Below, one piece after another: positions 1-7,593 of a stretch of DNA of 60,381 nt. The translations under genes and the position numbers were made by a program. Below the pieces are notes generated by a model. That model did no database searches and was not told the DNA's origin. It saw only the letters and a list, made by a program, of their open reading frames with translations. Source of the DNA: an uncultured Bacteroidales bacterium (GTDB lineage Bacteria; Bacteroidota; Bacteroidia; Bacteroidales; P3). Where the stretch lies: the NCBI GenBank assembly GCA_910586395.1, contig CAJUFX010000010.1, positions 33,819 through 94,199 of the forward strand. The letters run 5' to 3'. Positions within the stretch are counted from its first letter, which is position 1. Each line of letters opens with the position of its first letter.

Positions 1-262
1 CGGTCGTTCCGGCAGCCGATACCGTGGCTGTCCTTGCAACCGATACCGCGTCGGTCGTCCTACCCGATACCGCGTCGGTTCAGCCGTTGGACACGCTGGC
101 CGTCGTTCCTGCCGATACCGTGGCTGTCCTTGCAACCGATACGGTTCCCCTTATTGATACGGTCGTTCCGGCAGCCGATACCGTGGCTGTCCTTGCAACC
201 GATACCGCGTCGGTTCAGCCGTTGGACACGCTGGCCGCCGTTCCTTCCGATACGGCGACGCC
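1..262 (+). repeat. In-frame DNA repeats encoding DT octads
   Basis: The segments gataccgtggctgtccttgc and gataccgcgtcggtt recur several times at spacings of about 24 and 72 bases. They encode Asp-Thr-led octapeptides, and their near identity at DNA level suggests recent expansion or contraction. Confidence 0.8.
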
Positions 263-710
263 GGTAGCTCCCCTCTATCCTGAAATCGTCGGCAAGAACT
301 TCAAAAAGCGTTTCCCCAATGCCGAGAAAATAACCTGGCGGCTGTCCGGAGAGGGGCTCTATCTCGTCACGTTCGACCAATTCGGTCAAGCCATGGCGGC
401 CGCGTTCCGCGAAGACGGTGTACAGGTTTATACCGCCTATGCGTTCAACCGCAAGGAAATGCCGTTGCCGATCGAACGCTATCTGCAGGCTTCGGCCGCC
501 AAGATGAAGATGACGGAAGGTTGGCGCGTCGTGCACGAATCCAAATACAAGCGGATGTTCGCTTCGTCCGAACGCCCCAAAGACTATTACTATGTCGTCA
601 TGGGGCGGAAAATACCCAAGAGCAAGAAGTGGCAGTACATCCGCTATACGTTTAACCAGAACGCCCAATTCGAATCCAAGTCAAACTATGTGCAACCATC
701 GGAAAAATAA
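1..710 (+). CDS. PepSY-like protein with DT-octad repeats (5' end outside window)
   Basis: The frame is open to the first base of the window, so the true start lies upstream; the GTG at 24 is probably internal. Residues 1-85 of the visible part are repeats of about eight residues beginning Asp-Thr (DTVAVLAT, DTASVQPL, DTLAVVPA), encoded by near-identical DNA. The last ~145 residues form a compact domain beginning LYPEIVGKNFKKRFPNAEKI, with the look of Bacteroidota PepSY-like periplasmic domains (a 'V-x-KxFxKKFPNA-x-x-x-W' start and alternating beta strands). Such domains are usually exported. The repeats probably act as a stalk or linker. The 3' end overlaps the next gene by 23 bases. Function unknown; the domain call is by pattern only. 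Confidence 0.6.
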   Translation, partial: VVPAADTVAVLATDTASVVLPDTASVQPLDTLAVVPADTVAVLATDTVPLIDTVVPAADTVAVLATDTASVQPLDTLAAVPSDTATPVAPLYPEIVGKNFKKRFPNAEKITWRLSGEGLYLVTFDQFGQAMAAAFREDGVQVYTAYAFNRKEMPLPIERYLQASAAKMKMTEGWRVVHESKYKRMFASSERPKDYYYVVMGRKIPKSKKWQYIRYTFNQNAQFESKSNYVQPSEK

Positions 711-2529
711 ATTCGGCCCGGCTTTTCGGCCCGGTCGGTGGCCGGTCCGGCTTACGCTTGCGCTTTGGCTGTGCGGCTTCATGGGCGGGATGGCTTGGGC
801 GCAGTCGTTTTCAGGCAACGACATGCGCAATATTCCCGGGCGACCCGGCGAGTGGATTCTGAAAGGCAATGTGGTCATCGTTTCGCAAGGTAACCGCATT
901 TACAGCGACTATGCGGAATACAATCAGAAGACCACGTCCTGCATTGCCTACGGCAATCTGCGTATATTCACCAAAGAAAAGGTTAAGATTACGGGCAAAC
1001 GCTTGATTTACGACGGTCCCAAGCAGACTTACAATGTGGAGGAAGACGTGGTGCTGGACGACGGAACCGTGGTCATGCGTACGCCTGAACTCGAATTTGA
1101 AGGTAAAAACAATACGGCCATCTACGAACACGGCGGCGAGATGACGTCCGGCGAAACGGTCTTGAAGTCGAAGCGCGGTTTTTACGAGGGGCGCACCGAG
1201 ATGTTCTATTGTTACGACGATGTCGTGATCGTCAATCCGGAATACACGATCTGGACCGATACGCTGCATTACCACCGCAGCGGTTTGGCCAAATTTTTCG
1301 GCCCCACCAACATAGAGACGGACGACTACTATATGTACAGCCGCTGGGGTTGGTTCCACCAGGAAAAGGAACAGGTCAGCCTCAAAGACGACGCCTATAT
1401 CAAGACGAAAGAGACGCAGACGCTTTACGGCGACAGCATTTATTACGATTTGGCGAAGAAGCGCGGCAACGTGCATCGCAACGTCTTTTTGGAAGACACG
1501 GCGCAAAACTGTTATGTCAAGAGCGAGTATGCCGAAAACGACGAGGTGGCCGGCTATGCGTTCTTTACGCAGAATCCGCGGGCGGTCATGGTGCAGCAGG
1601 AAACCGACTCGCTGTTTCTCGTCAGCGATACGATGCGGCTGACCTACGCCACGGTCTATGATACGTTGTGGACGGGCGGGCGACCGCAACCGGTGGCGGA
1701 TGCCGACAGACCCGATGCCTCTCAAACCAAGTCGTCCGTGAATAAACCGGGTGGTCAAGCCGCGAAGGGCCATAACGGAAAGGGGCGCAGGAAGGACAAG
1801 TCCGACGCCCTAAAGTCGGATCAGACGGGAAAAGCACCGGCCGAGGCACCCGAAATGCCTGAGACGCCTGAGAAACCGCCTTTCAACGTGGAGGAAGAAC
1901 GCGAGATACGGGAACTTTTGGCCTATCCCAACGTCCGTTTCTACAAAAAGGACGTGCAGGGCAAATGCGACTCCCTGATTTATTTCCGCCGCGATTCGCT
2001 CATGTTCATGTTGCGCGAGCCTGTGGTGTGGATGAGCGGCTATCAGGTGGATGGCGATACGATTCGGCTGTGGTTCAAGGAGAACCGGCCCGACCGGGTC
2101 TGGGTCAATGAAAATGTCTTTATGGCCGCCCGTGTCGTGCTCAAGCCCGAAGATACGGTCACGCGCTCCAACGCGCTCGAAGTGGAGGAGGGCGAGTGGT
2201 TCAACCAGATCAAGGGCAAGGAGATGTGGGGCTATTTCGACGACAGTTCCACGTTCCGTCTGGCCGACGTCGCGGGCAAGGCCGAGGCCGTCTATTATGT
2301 TGTGGACGAGGAGAAGATGGAACTTATAGGCATCAACAAATCGTTGAGCAAACGCATCAAGATGTATTTTAAGAACGCCGACATCCAAGGCGTCAATCTT
2401 GTGGAGCCGGAACGCACGGCGCTTTATCCCGAACCCGATCTGACGCAGCGGGAACGCATTTTGAAAGGCTTTCACTGGGTGACCGGCCTCCGCCCGCGAT
2501 CGCAGTACGATCTGGCCCCGGTATGGTAA
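688..2529 (+). CDS. OstA-like (LptA/LptD N-terminal type) organic-solvent-tolerance protein
   Basis: 613 residues. I place the start at ATG 688, which gives a basic N-terminus and a hydrophobic signal segment ending GGMAWAQS; the frame extends further upstream but lies inside the previous gene. Residues ~50-330 are repeating beta-strand units (GNVVIVSQGNRIYSD, GDSIYYDLAKKRGNVHRNV) typical of OstA-like proteins. In LPS export these form a beta-jellyroll bridge carrying lipopolysaccharide across the periplasm. A second block of OstA-type repeats follows an Ala/Lys/Pro-rich linker (about residues 330-400, DNA 1675-1890). No C-terminal barrel is present, so this is not a full LptD. It overlaps the MATE gene by 7 bases. 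Role in LPS transport is inferred from the family. Confidence 0.75.
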   Translation: MCNHRKNKFGPAFRPGRWPVRLTLALWLCGFMGGMAWAQSFSGNDMRNIPGRPGEWILKGNVVIVSQGNRIYSDYAEYNQKTTSCIAYGNLRIFTKEKVKITGKRLIYDGPKQTYNVEEDVVLDDGTVVMRTPELEFEGKNNTAIYEHGGEMTSGETVLKSKRGFYEGRTEMFYCYDDVVIVNPEYTIWTDTLHYHRSGLAKFFGPTNIETDDYYMYSRWGWFHQEKEQVSLKDDAYIKTKETQTLYGDSIYYDLAKKRGNVHRNVFLEDTAQNCYVKSEYAENDEVAGYAFFTQNPRAVMVQQETDSLFLVSDTMRLTYATVYDTLWTGGRPQPVADADRPDASQTKSSVNKPGGQAAKGHNGKGRRKDKSDALKSDQTGKAPAEAPEMPETPEKPPFNVEEEREIRELLAYPNVRFYKKDVQGKCDSLIYFRRDSLMFMLREPVVWMSGYQVDGDTIRLWFKENRPDRVWVNENVFMAARVVLKPEDTVTRSNALEVEEGEWFNQIKGKEMWGYFDDSSTFRLADVAGKAEAVYYVVDEEKMELIGINKSLSKRIKMYFKNADIQGVNLVEPERTALYPEPDLTQRERILKGFHWVTGLRPRSQYDLAPVW

Positions 2530-3902
2530 ATCTGTTGATGAATGCCGCCATGTTCAAACGTTGTCTTTCCATTCTGAAACTGGCTCTGCCGGTGCTTATC
2601 GCCCAGGCCGGCACCATCGTGGTCGGATTTGCCGATAATATCATGGTGGGACGCTACAGCACCGAAGCACTCGCGTCGGCCTCATTTGTCATCAATACCT
2701 TCAATATTGTCGTAATGTGCCTGATGGGATTCTCCTATGGGCTGACCCCTCTCATCGGCCTATTGTTTCCACAGAAACGGTATGAAGAAATAGGCCGAAT
2801 CCTTAAGGCGGGTTTAGTGTCGAACGTCATTGCGGGGGCATTGCTCACAGGGATAATGGGCGTATTATATTTCCATCTCGACCGCTTGGGGCAACCCGTG
2901 GAATTGTTGCCTCTGATCCGGCCGTATTATCTGATTTTCCTTGCCTCTTTGATTCCATTGGCTGTGTTCAATACTTTCGCGCAATGGAGTTTCGCCGTGA
3001 AGAACACGGCCATGCCGATGTGGATTCTCCTCTCATGCAATGTGCTGAACATCATCGGTAATTATATGCTCATATATGGCAACTGGGGCGCTCCCGAACT
3101 CGGGCTTACCGGTGCGGGGCTGTCAACGCTCGCCGCCCGCGTCATCTCCCCGATGGTCATCATGGCTATCTTTTTTCTGAAACCGTCCAATGCCCGATAC
3201 CGGGTCGGCTTTATCGGACGCGGCAAGCGTCTGACCCGCGGCCTCGTGCGTAAGGTGGCGGGTACTTCCTGGCCTGTGGCGCTCCAGATGGCCTGTGAAA
3301 CCGCCGCATTCTCCACGTGCGCCATTTTCGCAGGCTGGATGGGCACTGTGGCGCTTGCATCATTCCAGATTATCGTCGTGATAAGTTCGCTCGGCTTCTG
3401 TATCTATTACAGCATCGGCACCGCCATTGCCGTGCTTGTGGCCAATGAATCCGGCACATCATCCTTGCATGCATGCCGTCGTGTGGCATTCGACGGCTAT
3501 GCCGTGATGCTTATGTGTGCCGCGGTTTCCACCTGCGTTTTCATCTTTTTCTCGCGTCCGTTGATAGGGGCTTTCACCGACGATCCGGTGGTGCTGGTCG
3601 CTGCCCGGTCGTTGGTGTTGCCGCTTGTGATATACCAACTCGGCGACGCTACCCAAGTGACGTTCGCCAATGCCTTGCGCGGCACCTCGCATGTGAAGCC
3701 CATGCTTTGGATCGCTTTTTTCAGTTATGTCGTTGTCGGGCTATCGTCATCCTATCTTCTGGCATTCCCGGCAGGTCTCGGCACCTTTGGCATCGTGCTG
3801 AGTTTTTCCGTGTCGCTTTTCATGGCGGCCATCCTGTTTTTGCGCAGTTTCTTGAAGGTTACCGAACGTACCGGTCTGTACCCTCATTCTGCAGGGGCGT
3901 AA
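2523..3902 (+). CDS. MATE family multidrug efflux transporter
   Basis: 459 residues with about twelve hydrophobic segments arranged as two MatE repeats, the usual length. The N-terminus ALPVLIAQAGTIVVGFADNI followed by MVGRYSTEALAS is the classic MATE start (inner-membrane Na+ or H+ antiporter exporting cationic drugs or metabolites). ATG 2523 overlaps the OstA-like stop by 7 bases, implying translational coupling; ATGs at 2538 and 2550 are alternatives. The substrate cannot be read from sequence. The stop lies 23 bases before a 21-base C tract. Confidence 0.9.
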   Translation: MVNLLMNAAMFKRCLSILKLALPVLIAQAGTIVVGFADNIMVGRYSTEALASASFVINTFNIVVMCLMGFSYGLTPLIGLLFPQKRYEEIGRILKAGLVSNVIAGALLTGIMGVLYFHLDRLGQPVELLPLIRPYYLIFLASLIPLAVFNTFAQWSFAVKNTAMPMWILLSCNVLNIIGNYMLIYGNWGAPELGLTGAGLSTLAARVISPMVIMAIFFLKPSNARYRVGFIGRGKRLTRGLVRKVAGTSWPVALQMACETAAFSTCAIFAGWMGTVALASFQIIVVISSLGFCIYYSIGTAIAVLVANESGTSSLHACRRVAFDGYAVMLMCAAVSTCVFIFFSRPLIGAFTDDPVVLVAARSLVLPLVIYQLGDATQVTFANALRGTSHVKPMLWIAFFSYVVVGLSSSYLLAFPAGLGTFGIVLSFSVSLFMAAILFLRSFLKVTERTGLYPHSAGA

Positions 3903-3999
3903 AAAGATGGATGCGGTACTTTTCACCCCCCCCCCCCCCCCCCCCCTGCAGTGGCACGGCAAGCGCCGGTAATAGCAGTAAAGTTAAAAACTTTTTCAT
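3856..3999 (-). pseudogene. 5' fragment of small outer-membrane barrel gene, broken at the G tract
   Basis: Starts at 3999 and encodes MKKFLTLLLLPALAVPLQ, then a poly-Gly stretch and unrelated residues to a stop at 3856 (47 residues). The start, the upstream leader (gaaagga..caaacc) and the first codons match the barrel gene starting at 6400 and the remnant starting at 5524. Nothing after the tract resembles the barrel in the frames I checked, so either this is a dead copy or the tract marks a rearrangement junction. Confidence 0.6.
3926..3946. repeat. 21-base homopolymeric C tract (G tract on minus strand)
   Basis: An uninterrupted run of 21 C. On the minus strand it follows codon 18 of a truncated signal-peptide ORF. 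It is flanked by the inverted 9-mers ctgcagggg (3889-3897) and cccctgcag (3943-3951). Runs of this length are hypermutable by slipped-strand mispairing, and are also error-prone in sequencing and assembly. Confidence 0.95.
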
Positions 4000-4117
4000 G
4001 GTTTGACTCCTTTCGTGTTAATTGGGTTTTCCCGTCCGGCGGCGCGGGGTTGTGGTTGCCGGGCGGGGAACCGTGGTTTCAGCGGGTTGTTTTGAGGCAT
4101 TTCAGGCGGCATCCAAA

Positions 4118-4879
4118 TTAAAACGTATATCCGATACCGATGGTCAGGTAGCCTTCGTATTTCCCGTTCTTATCGGTTTGGGTAAGGGAAAAAGGCCATT
4201 TTAAAGTGTTGGGGAATGTCTTCAGCCAATGGTCCAGCCGGTAGCCGGCATAGATGGAGAAGCCCTTGATCTGCCCGACGATGCGGAACGTGGACTGAAG
4301 GCCGACAAGGGTGTGTTTCCAACCAGGCTGTATACCGGGGTATGTGCCTTCTCCTATAAAATCTCCATGACCTACTTCGTGCATAACGTTGAAGGCTTCG
4401 GAGAACGAGAGATGGAGCCAGTCCGTACAGTGTATCTTCATGCCGATGCCGGCGTATGCAACCACCCCCTCTTCGAATTCCGGAAGGAGGAACAGCGAAC
4501 CTTGATACCAATACATATAATAGGATTTGTAATCCGTTTTCAATTGACGGTATCCGAATCCCGCATGGGCGTAGAAATTGATGCGCTTCGGATTCCACGG
4601 AATATCGTACTGATAGGTTAGGTCAAACCGAATCGGCTTATATGTCAAAATATTGTCATAATACCTGATATACGCCAATTTCCCTGTCTGATATCCGTAA
4701 TCGAAGTACACACTGTGTCCTTTGCGCTGTTGCCACAAGCCTTGGAATTTGGAAGCGCGTTTTGACTGGACGGTTGAAGGGACTTCGGCAGTCGATGACG
4801 CCGGTATGTCCTGTGCGTAGCCCATGCCGCCCAGCAACAGGGCAGGCAACAGCAAAATAAGTGATAGGTATCTTTTCAT
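4118..4879 (-). CDS. Small outer-membrane beta-barrel protein, paralog A
   Basis: 253 residues. The signal peptide (MKRYLSLILLLPALLLGGMGYAQ) is followed by DIPASSTAEVPSTV, then alternating amphipathic strands and a C-terminal aromatic (IGIGYTF), typical of outer-membrane barrels. It shares long blocks with the gene at 5675-6400: RASKFQGLWQQRKGH, YQYDIPWNPKRINFYA, IGMKIHCTDWLHLSF and RIVGQIK..SIY.GYR. The predicted surface loops between these blocks differ. A strong Shine-Dalgarno-like aaaggaggaaac precedes the start, unusual for this phylum. Function unknown; porin-like or adhesin-like surface protein inferred. Confidence 0.75.
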   Translation of the reverse strand: MKRYLSLILLLPALLLGGMGYAQDIPASSTAEVPSTVQSKRASKFQGLWQQRKGHSVYFDYGYQTGKLAYIRYYDNILTYKPIRFDLTYQYDIPWNPKRINFYAHAGFGYRQLKTDYKSYYMYWYQGSLFLLPEFEEGVVAYAGIGMKIHCTDWLHLSFSEAFNVMHEVGHGDFIGEGTYPGIQPGWKHTLVGLQSTFRIVGQIKGFSIYAGYRLDHWLKTFPNTLKWPFSLTQTDKNGKYEGYLTIGIGYTF

Positions 4880-4897
4880 GATGTTTCCTCCTTTTAA

Positions 4898-5296
4898 TTA
4901 ATTGTTCTTTTTCGGATATATTTGGATTCTTTGAGGGGCTGGTTGTCCGTCTTCAATACGGGGCGGGGTTCTCCAATGATAAATGGTATATTTACCATTT
5001 TGTTTTTGAATGACGATATAGCGGCAGGGATGCGCCCAATTGGCATGATAGTGCTCGTCCAAAAAATAGACAAACGCATCGTAGGCTACAATGGAGTTCT
5101 CTTTTGACCAGTCCCAAAATTGAATAGGATTGGTATCATGGAAGTCGTAATAATACAACCGATAGTCGTTTTTGTCGGGCGCATTGTGCTTGGCATAGTT
5201 GATGGCAATCTTGTCCGCCTCCTTCCGGTTGACGGGCTCGTGTTTGCAGGCGGATAGCGGTAATAGCGATAGAGCTAATATCCAATAAGCTTTCAT
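4898..5296 (-). CDS. Small lipoprotein of unknown function
   Basis: 132 residues. A short hydrophobic leader with lipobox LPLSAC places the lipidated Cys at residue 17, so it should be a membrane-anchored lipoprotein. The body is rich in Tyr, His and Trp (NDYRLYYYDFHDTNPIQFWDW, HYHANWAHPCRYIVIQ) with no family I recognise. It may be a small NTF2- or PepSY-like fold, but that is a guess. It sits 18 bases upstream of paralog A on the same strand and is probably co-transcribed with it. Confidence 0.65.
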   Translation of the reverse strand: MKAYWILALSLLPLSACKHEPVNRKEADKIAINYAKHNAPDKNDYRLYYYDFHDTNPIQFWDWSKENSIVAYDAFVYFLDEHYHANWAHPCRYIVIQKQNGKYTIYHWRTPPRIEDGQPAPQRIQIYPKKNN

Positions 5297-5321
5297 GATT
5301 TTTTTCTTTTCTTGTTTCGGC

Positions 5322-5370
5322 TCCCCGCCCGTCGGTCGGGCGTCGGATTACACCGCCTTTGGGGCGGGGA
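5322..5370. repeat. GC-rich inverted repeat (possible hairpin)
   Basis: Arms ctccccgccc (about 5322-5331) and gggcggggag (about 5361-5370), ten perfect pairs, upstream of the lipoprotein on the minus strand. There is no T run, so it is not a classic intrinsic terminator. Confidence 0.5.
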
Positions 5371-5422
5371 GTCGTATTATGAACTCAATTTAAATTCGCC
5401 GTTTACGGTCACGTTTATTCGG

Positions 5423-5524
5423 TCACGACCATGCGGTGGGTGTCGATGACGCCGGTATGTCCTGTGCGTAGCCCATGCCGCCCAGCAACAGGGCAGGCAA
5501 CAGCAGATATAAAAACTTTTTCAT
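5423..5524 (-). pseudogene. Decayed 5' end of barrel paralog (signal peptide only)
   Basis: ATG at 5524 encodes MKKFLYLLLPALLLGGMGYA then QDIPASST, identical to the gene at 6400, but runs into PTAWS and a stop after 33 codons. It lies in a 105-base segment (5442-5546) that matches 6318-6422 with about two differences, leader included. It is what remains when the body of a paralog is lost. Confidence 0.8.
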
Positions 5525-5546
5525 GGTTTGATTCCTTTCGTGTTAA
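5442..5546 (-). repeat. 105-bp direct repeat, copy 1 (leader + signal peptide)
   Basis: Near-identical to 6318-6422, with the same length and orientation. Together with the 74-base repeat (5594-5667 / 6481-6554) it brackets the gene at 5675-6400 in a unit of about 880 bases, so recombination could delete or duplicate that gene. Confidence 0.85.
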
Positions 5547-5593
5547 TGAAACCAATCGGTATCCGATAATCGGATACCGATTGATGGATTGCT

Positions 5594-5667
5594 ATTTTAC
5601 ATTAAATGTTACATCACTGCCGCTTTCTATCGTAAAGCCGGGTTTGAAATCAAACTCGTTGGCTGTC
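5594..5667 (-). pseudogene. C-terminal gene remnant (KPGFSIESGSDV type), copy 1
   Basis: On the minus strand this encodes the end of a protein: ...ANEFDFKPGF, then a Ser/Gly-rich stretch and a stop. The same segment occurs at 6481-6554 with a few differences. 'KPGF..xxGS' endings are common in large Bacteroidota surface and T9SS-type proteins. No start or body belongs to it. Confidence 0.6.
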
Positions 5668-5674
5668 TTTTATT

Positions 5675-6400
5675 TTAAAAGTCATATCCGATGCCGAAAG
5701 TCAGGTAGTTGTCATAAAAATCGTTGATCGGAAATATGGATTCAGGCTGAGGGTTATGATCCGTTACTTTTTTTTGCCAACGATCTACACGATAACCGAG
5801 GTAAATTGACCATTGTTTTATCTGCCCGACAATGCGGATAGAAGTTTGAGAACCAATGAAAATACCATCAAAAAAGGTCAGACGTCTAGATTGATTATAC
5901 ATATCAGGCGTTGTCACATTTATAGTTCTATCTATTACATTAAACGCTTGCGCGAAGGAAAGATGAAGCCAATCGGTACAATGTATCTTCATCCCGATGC
6001 CGATATAGCCTCCATAGTTATGCTCATCTTTAAAACAGAGTTCGTACAAACGGTTCATATCATTGGTGTAACTTATATCCAATAGTTTGTAAACGATACC
6101 GGCGTAAGCATAGAAGTTGATGCGTTTCGGGTTCCAAGGGATGTCGTATTGGTATTCCAAGTCAAAACGGATAGGCGTGTATTTATCCACCCAACTGTTC
6201 CCCAATAAGTCGGCCTGAAAACCGTAGTCTAGACGCAGGTTGTGTCCTTTGCGCTGTTGCCACAGGCCTTGGAATTTAGAAGCGCGTTTGGGACGGACGG
6301 TTGAAGGGACTTCGGCAGTCGATGACGCCGGTATATCCTGTGCGTAACCCATGCCGCCCAGCAACAGGGCAGGCAACAGCAGATATAAAAACTTTTTCAT
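5675..6400 (-). CDS. Small outer-membrane beta-barrel protein, paralog B
   Basis: 241 residues. Signal peptide MKKFLYLLLPALLLGGMGYA, then DIPASSTAEVPSTV and a barrel ending IGYDF. It shares blocks RASKFQGLWQQRKGH, YQYDIPWNPKRINFYAYAG, IGMKIHCTDWLHLSF and RIVGQIK with paralog A (4118-4879), but the loops around residues 55-70, 110-135 and 155-185 differ. Those loops are predicted to be exposed. The gene is framed by 105-base and 74-base repeats and looks like a cassette. Function unknown; outer membrane location is inferred from the signal peptide and C-terminal aromatic. Confidence 0.75.
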   Translation of the reverse strand: MKKFLYLLLPALLLGGMGYAQDIPASSTAEVPSTVRPKRASKFQGLWQQRKGHNLRLDYGFQADLLGNSWVDKYTPIRFDLEYQYDIPWNPKRINFYAYAGIVYKLLDISYTNDMNRLYELCFKDEHNYGGYIGIGMKIHCTDWLHLSFAQAFNVIDRTINVTTPDMYNQSRRLTFFDGIFIGSQTSIRIVGQIKQWSIYLGYRVDRWQKKVTDHNPQPESIFPINDFYDNYLTFGIGYDF

Positions 6401-6422
6401 GGTTTGATTCCTTTCGTGTTAA
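6318..6422 (-). repeat. 105-bp direct repeat, copy 2
   Basis: Covers the leader and first ~28 codons of paralog B; pairs with 5442-5546. Confidence 0.85.
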
Positions 6423-6478
6423 GGGAGACTGATGGAAGAACCCACAACTTAAAGGTCTCTTCCATCAATCTCAGATAA

Positions 6479-6554
6479 TTATTTTACTTTAAATATCACA
6501 TCACTGCCGCTTTCTATCGAAAAGCCGGGTTTGAAATCAAACTCGTTGGCCGTC
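6479..6554 (-). pseudogene. C-terminal gene remnant (KPGFSIESGSDV type), copy 2
   Basis: Minus-strand coding remnant ending in FKVK and a stop at 6479, matching 5594-5667. It lies just beyond the stop of the barrel gene at 6570, as if that gene replaced the body of an older gene. Confidence 0.6.
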
Positions 6555-6569
6555 AAGCGGTGTATTTTT

Positions 6570-7574
6570 TCAGAATGCGAACTTGAAGCCGATGTTGATG
6601 CCGGTGTTGCTGAACGGCAGGACGAAGTCACTGCGCAACCGGTTGTTGAGAATAACTTTGTCCAATATCGGCAACGTTTCTTCCGTACCATCTATCTGGG
6701 TCAAATTTACCATGTGATTACGTTTGGCTACAGATGACATCAATGTAAACTGCCATTCGGCGAACATGGAGACCGTGGGCGTGAAGCGGCAGGTTACGCC
6801 GAAAGCTGCCGTAAATCCGAAGGAAGTCGTTATCATTCTTTCATAGCCGGCCCGACCGCTGTGATACAGATAACTGGTATCATTCGGCATCGTGACCTGG
6901 AAAAAGCCAAGGTTGGCCGATGTATAATGACTGATATGGCTAATCATCACATTAATTCCCATTTTTACATAGGGATCCCATTTTCTGAATCCGGGGGATA
7001 AACGTATGGACACGTTCAAATGTCCGTTGTGACTGTTGAAACTATCCCCAAATGTAAGTGTTGTCCATAACGATTTCAGTTTCACATCCGGAAAGTTTTC
7101 TGGATACACAGGATGCTGTTCCTCTATAGGTATAGGCAGCCAACTTATATTGCCCGCTGTGTCACAAAAAAAGTCCCGGTAAGTTTGAATGTCCCCCTTG
7201 CTGTAGCCTAAACCTATTTCAACGGCTATATAACGATTAAGTCGTATACCAAAGTTTAGTCCTGCTTGCCAACCCTTTCCTAAAGAAGACTTCAATCTTT
7301 TACCCGGAGGAAAACCTGTCCAGCAAATATCATTAGGATCGGCAGTGAAAAAAATGCCGTTATATCCTGATCCCATTTTGAAGCCGTATCCGCCGCGCAG
7401 GTCGAAATAAAACCGCCTGTCGGCTTTCGGCCAGCCCTTGCGCGGTGTGTAGACCGCCGTATCCGTCGCGTCTTGCCCTGCCGCCGGAGCCAGTTGCCGG
7501 GCAGAGAGCACCCCGCCCGACAACAGCATCCAGATAATCAGGCAGAGCGACCTATATATCGCATGCCGTTTCAT
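6570..7574 (-). CDS. Outer-membrane beta-barrel (porin family) protein
   Basis: 334 residues. Signal peptide of ~25 residues ending LSARQ, a short Ala/Asp/Thr linker, then repeated amphipathic strands (RFYFDLRGGYGFKMG, WQAGLNFGIRLNRYIAVEIG, GFTAAFGVTCRFTPTVSMFAEWQF) and a terminal NIGFKFAF. This is the pattern of OmpA/porin-family barrels in Bacteroidota. It is unrelated in sequence to paralogs A and B apart from architecture. It lies 19 bases downstream of the C10 protease and is probably co-transcribed, so it could take part in display or uptake linked to the protease. No substrate can be assigned. Confidence 0.7.
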   Translation of the reverse strand: MKRHAIYRSLCLIIWMLLSGGVLSARQLAPAAGQDATDTAVYTPRKGWPKADRRFYFDLRGGYGFKMGSGYNGIFFTADPNDICWTGFPPGKRLKSSLGKGWQAGLNFGIRLNRYIAVEIGLGYSKGDIQTYRDFFCDTAGNISWLPIPIEEQHPVYPENFPDVKLKSLWTTLTFGDSFNSHNGHLNVSIRLSPGFRKWDPYVKMGINVMISHISHYTSANLGFFQVTMPNDTSYLYHSGRAGYERMITTSFGFTAAFGVTCRFTPTVSMFAEWQFTLMSSVAKRNHMVNLTQIDGTEETLPILDKVILNNRLRSDFVLPFSNTGINIGFKFAF

Positions 7575-7593
7575 ATCTTTGATTTTTTTACAA

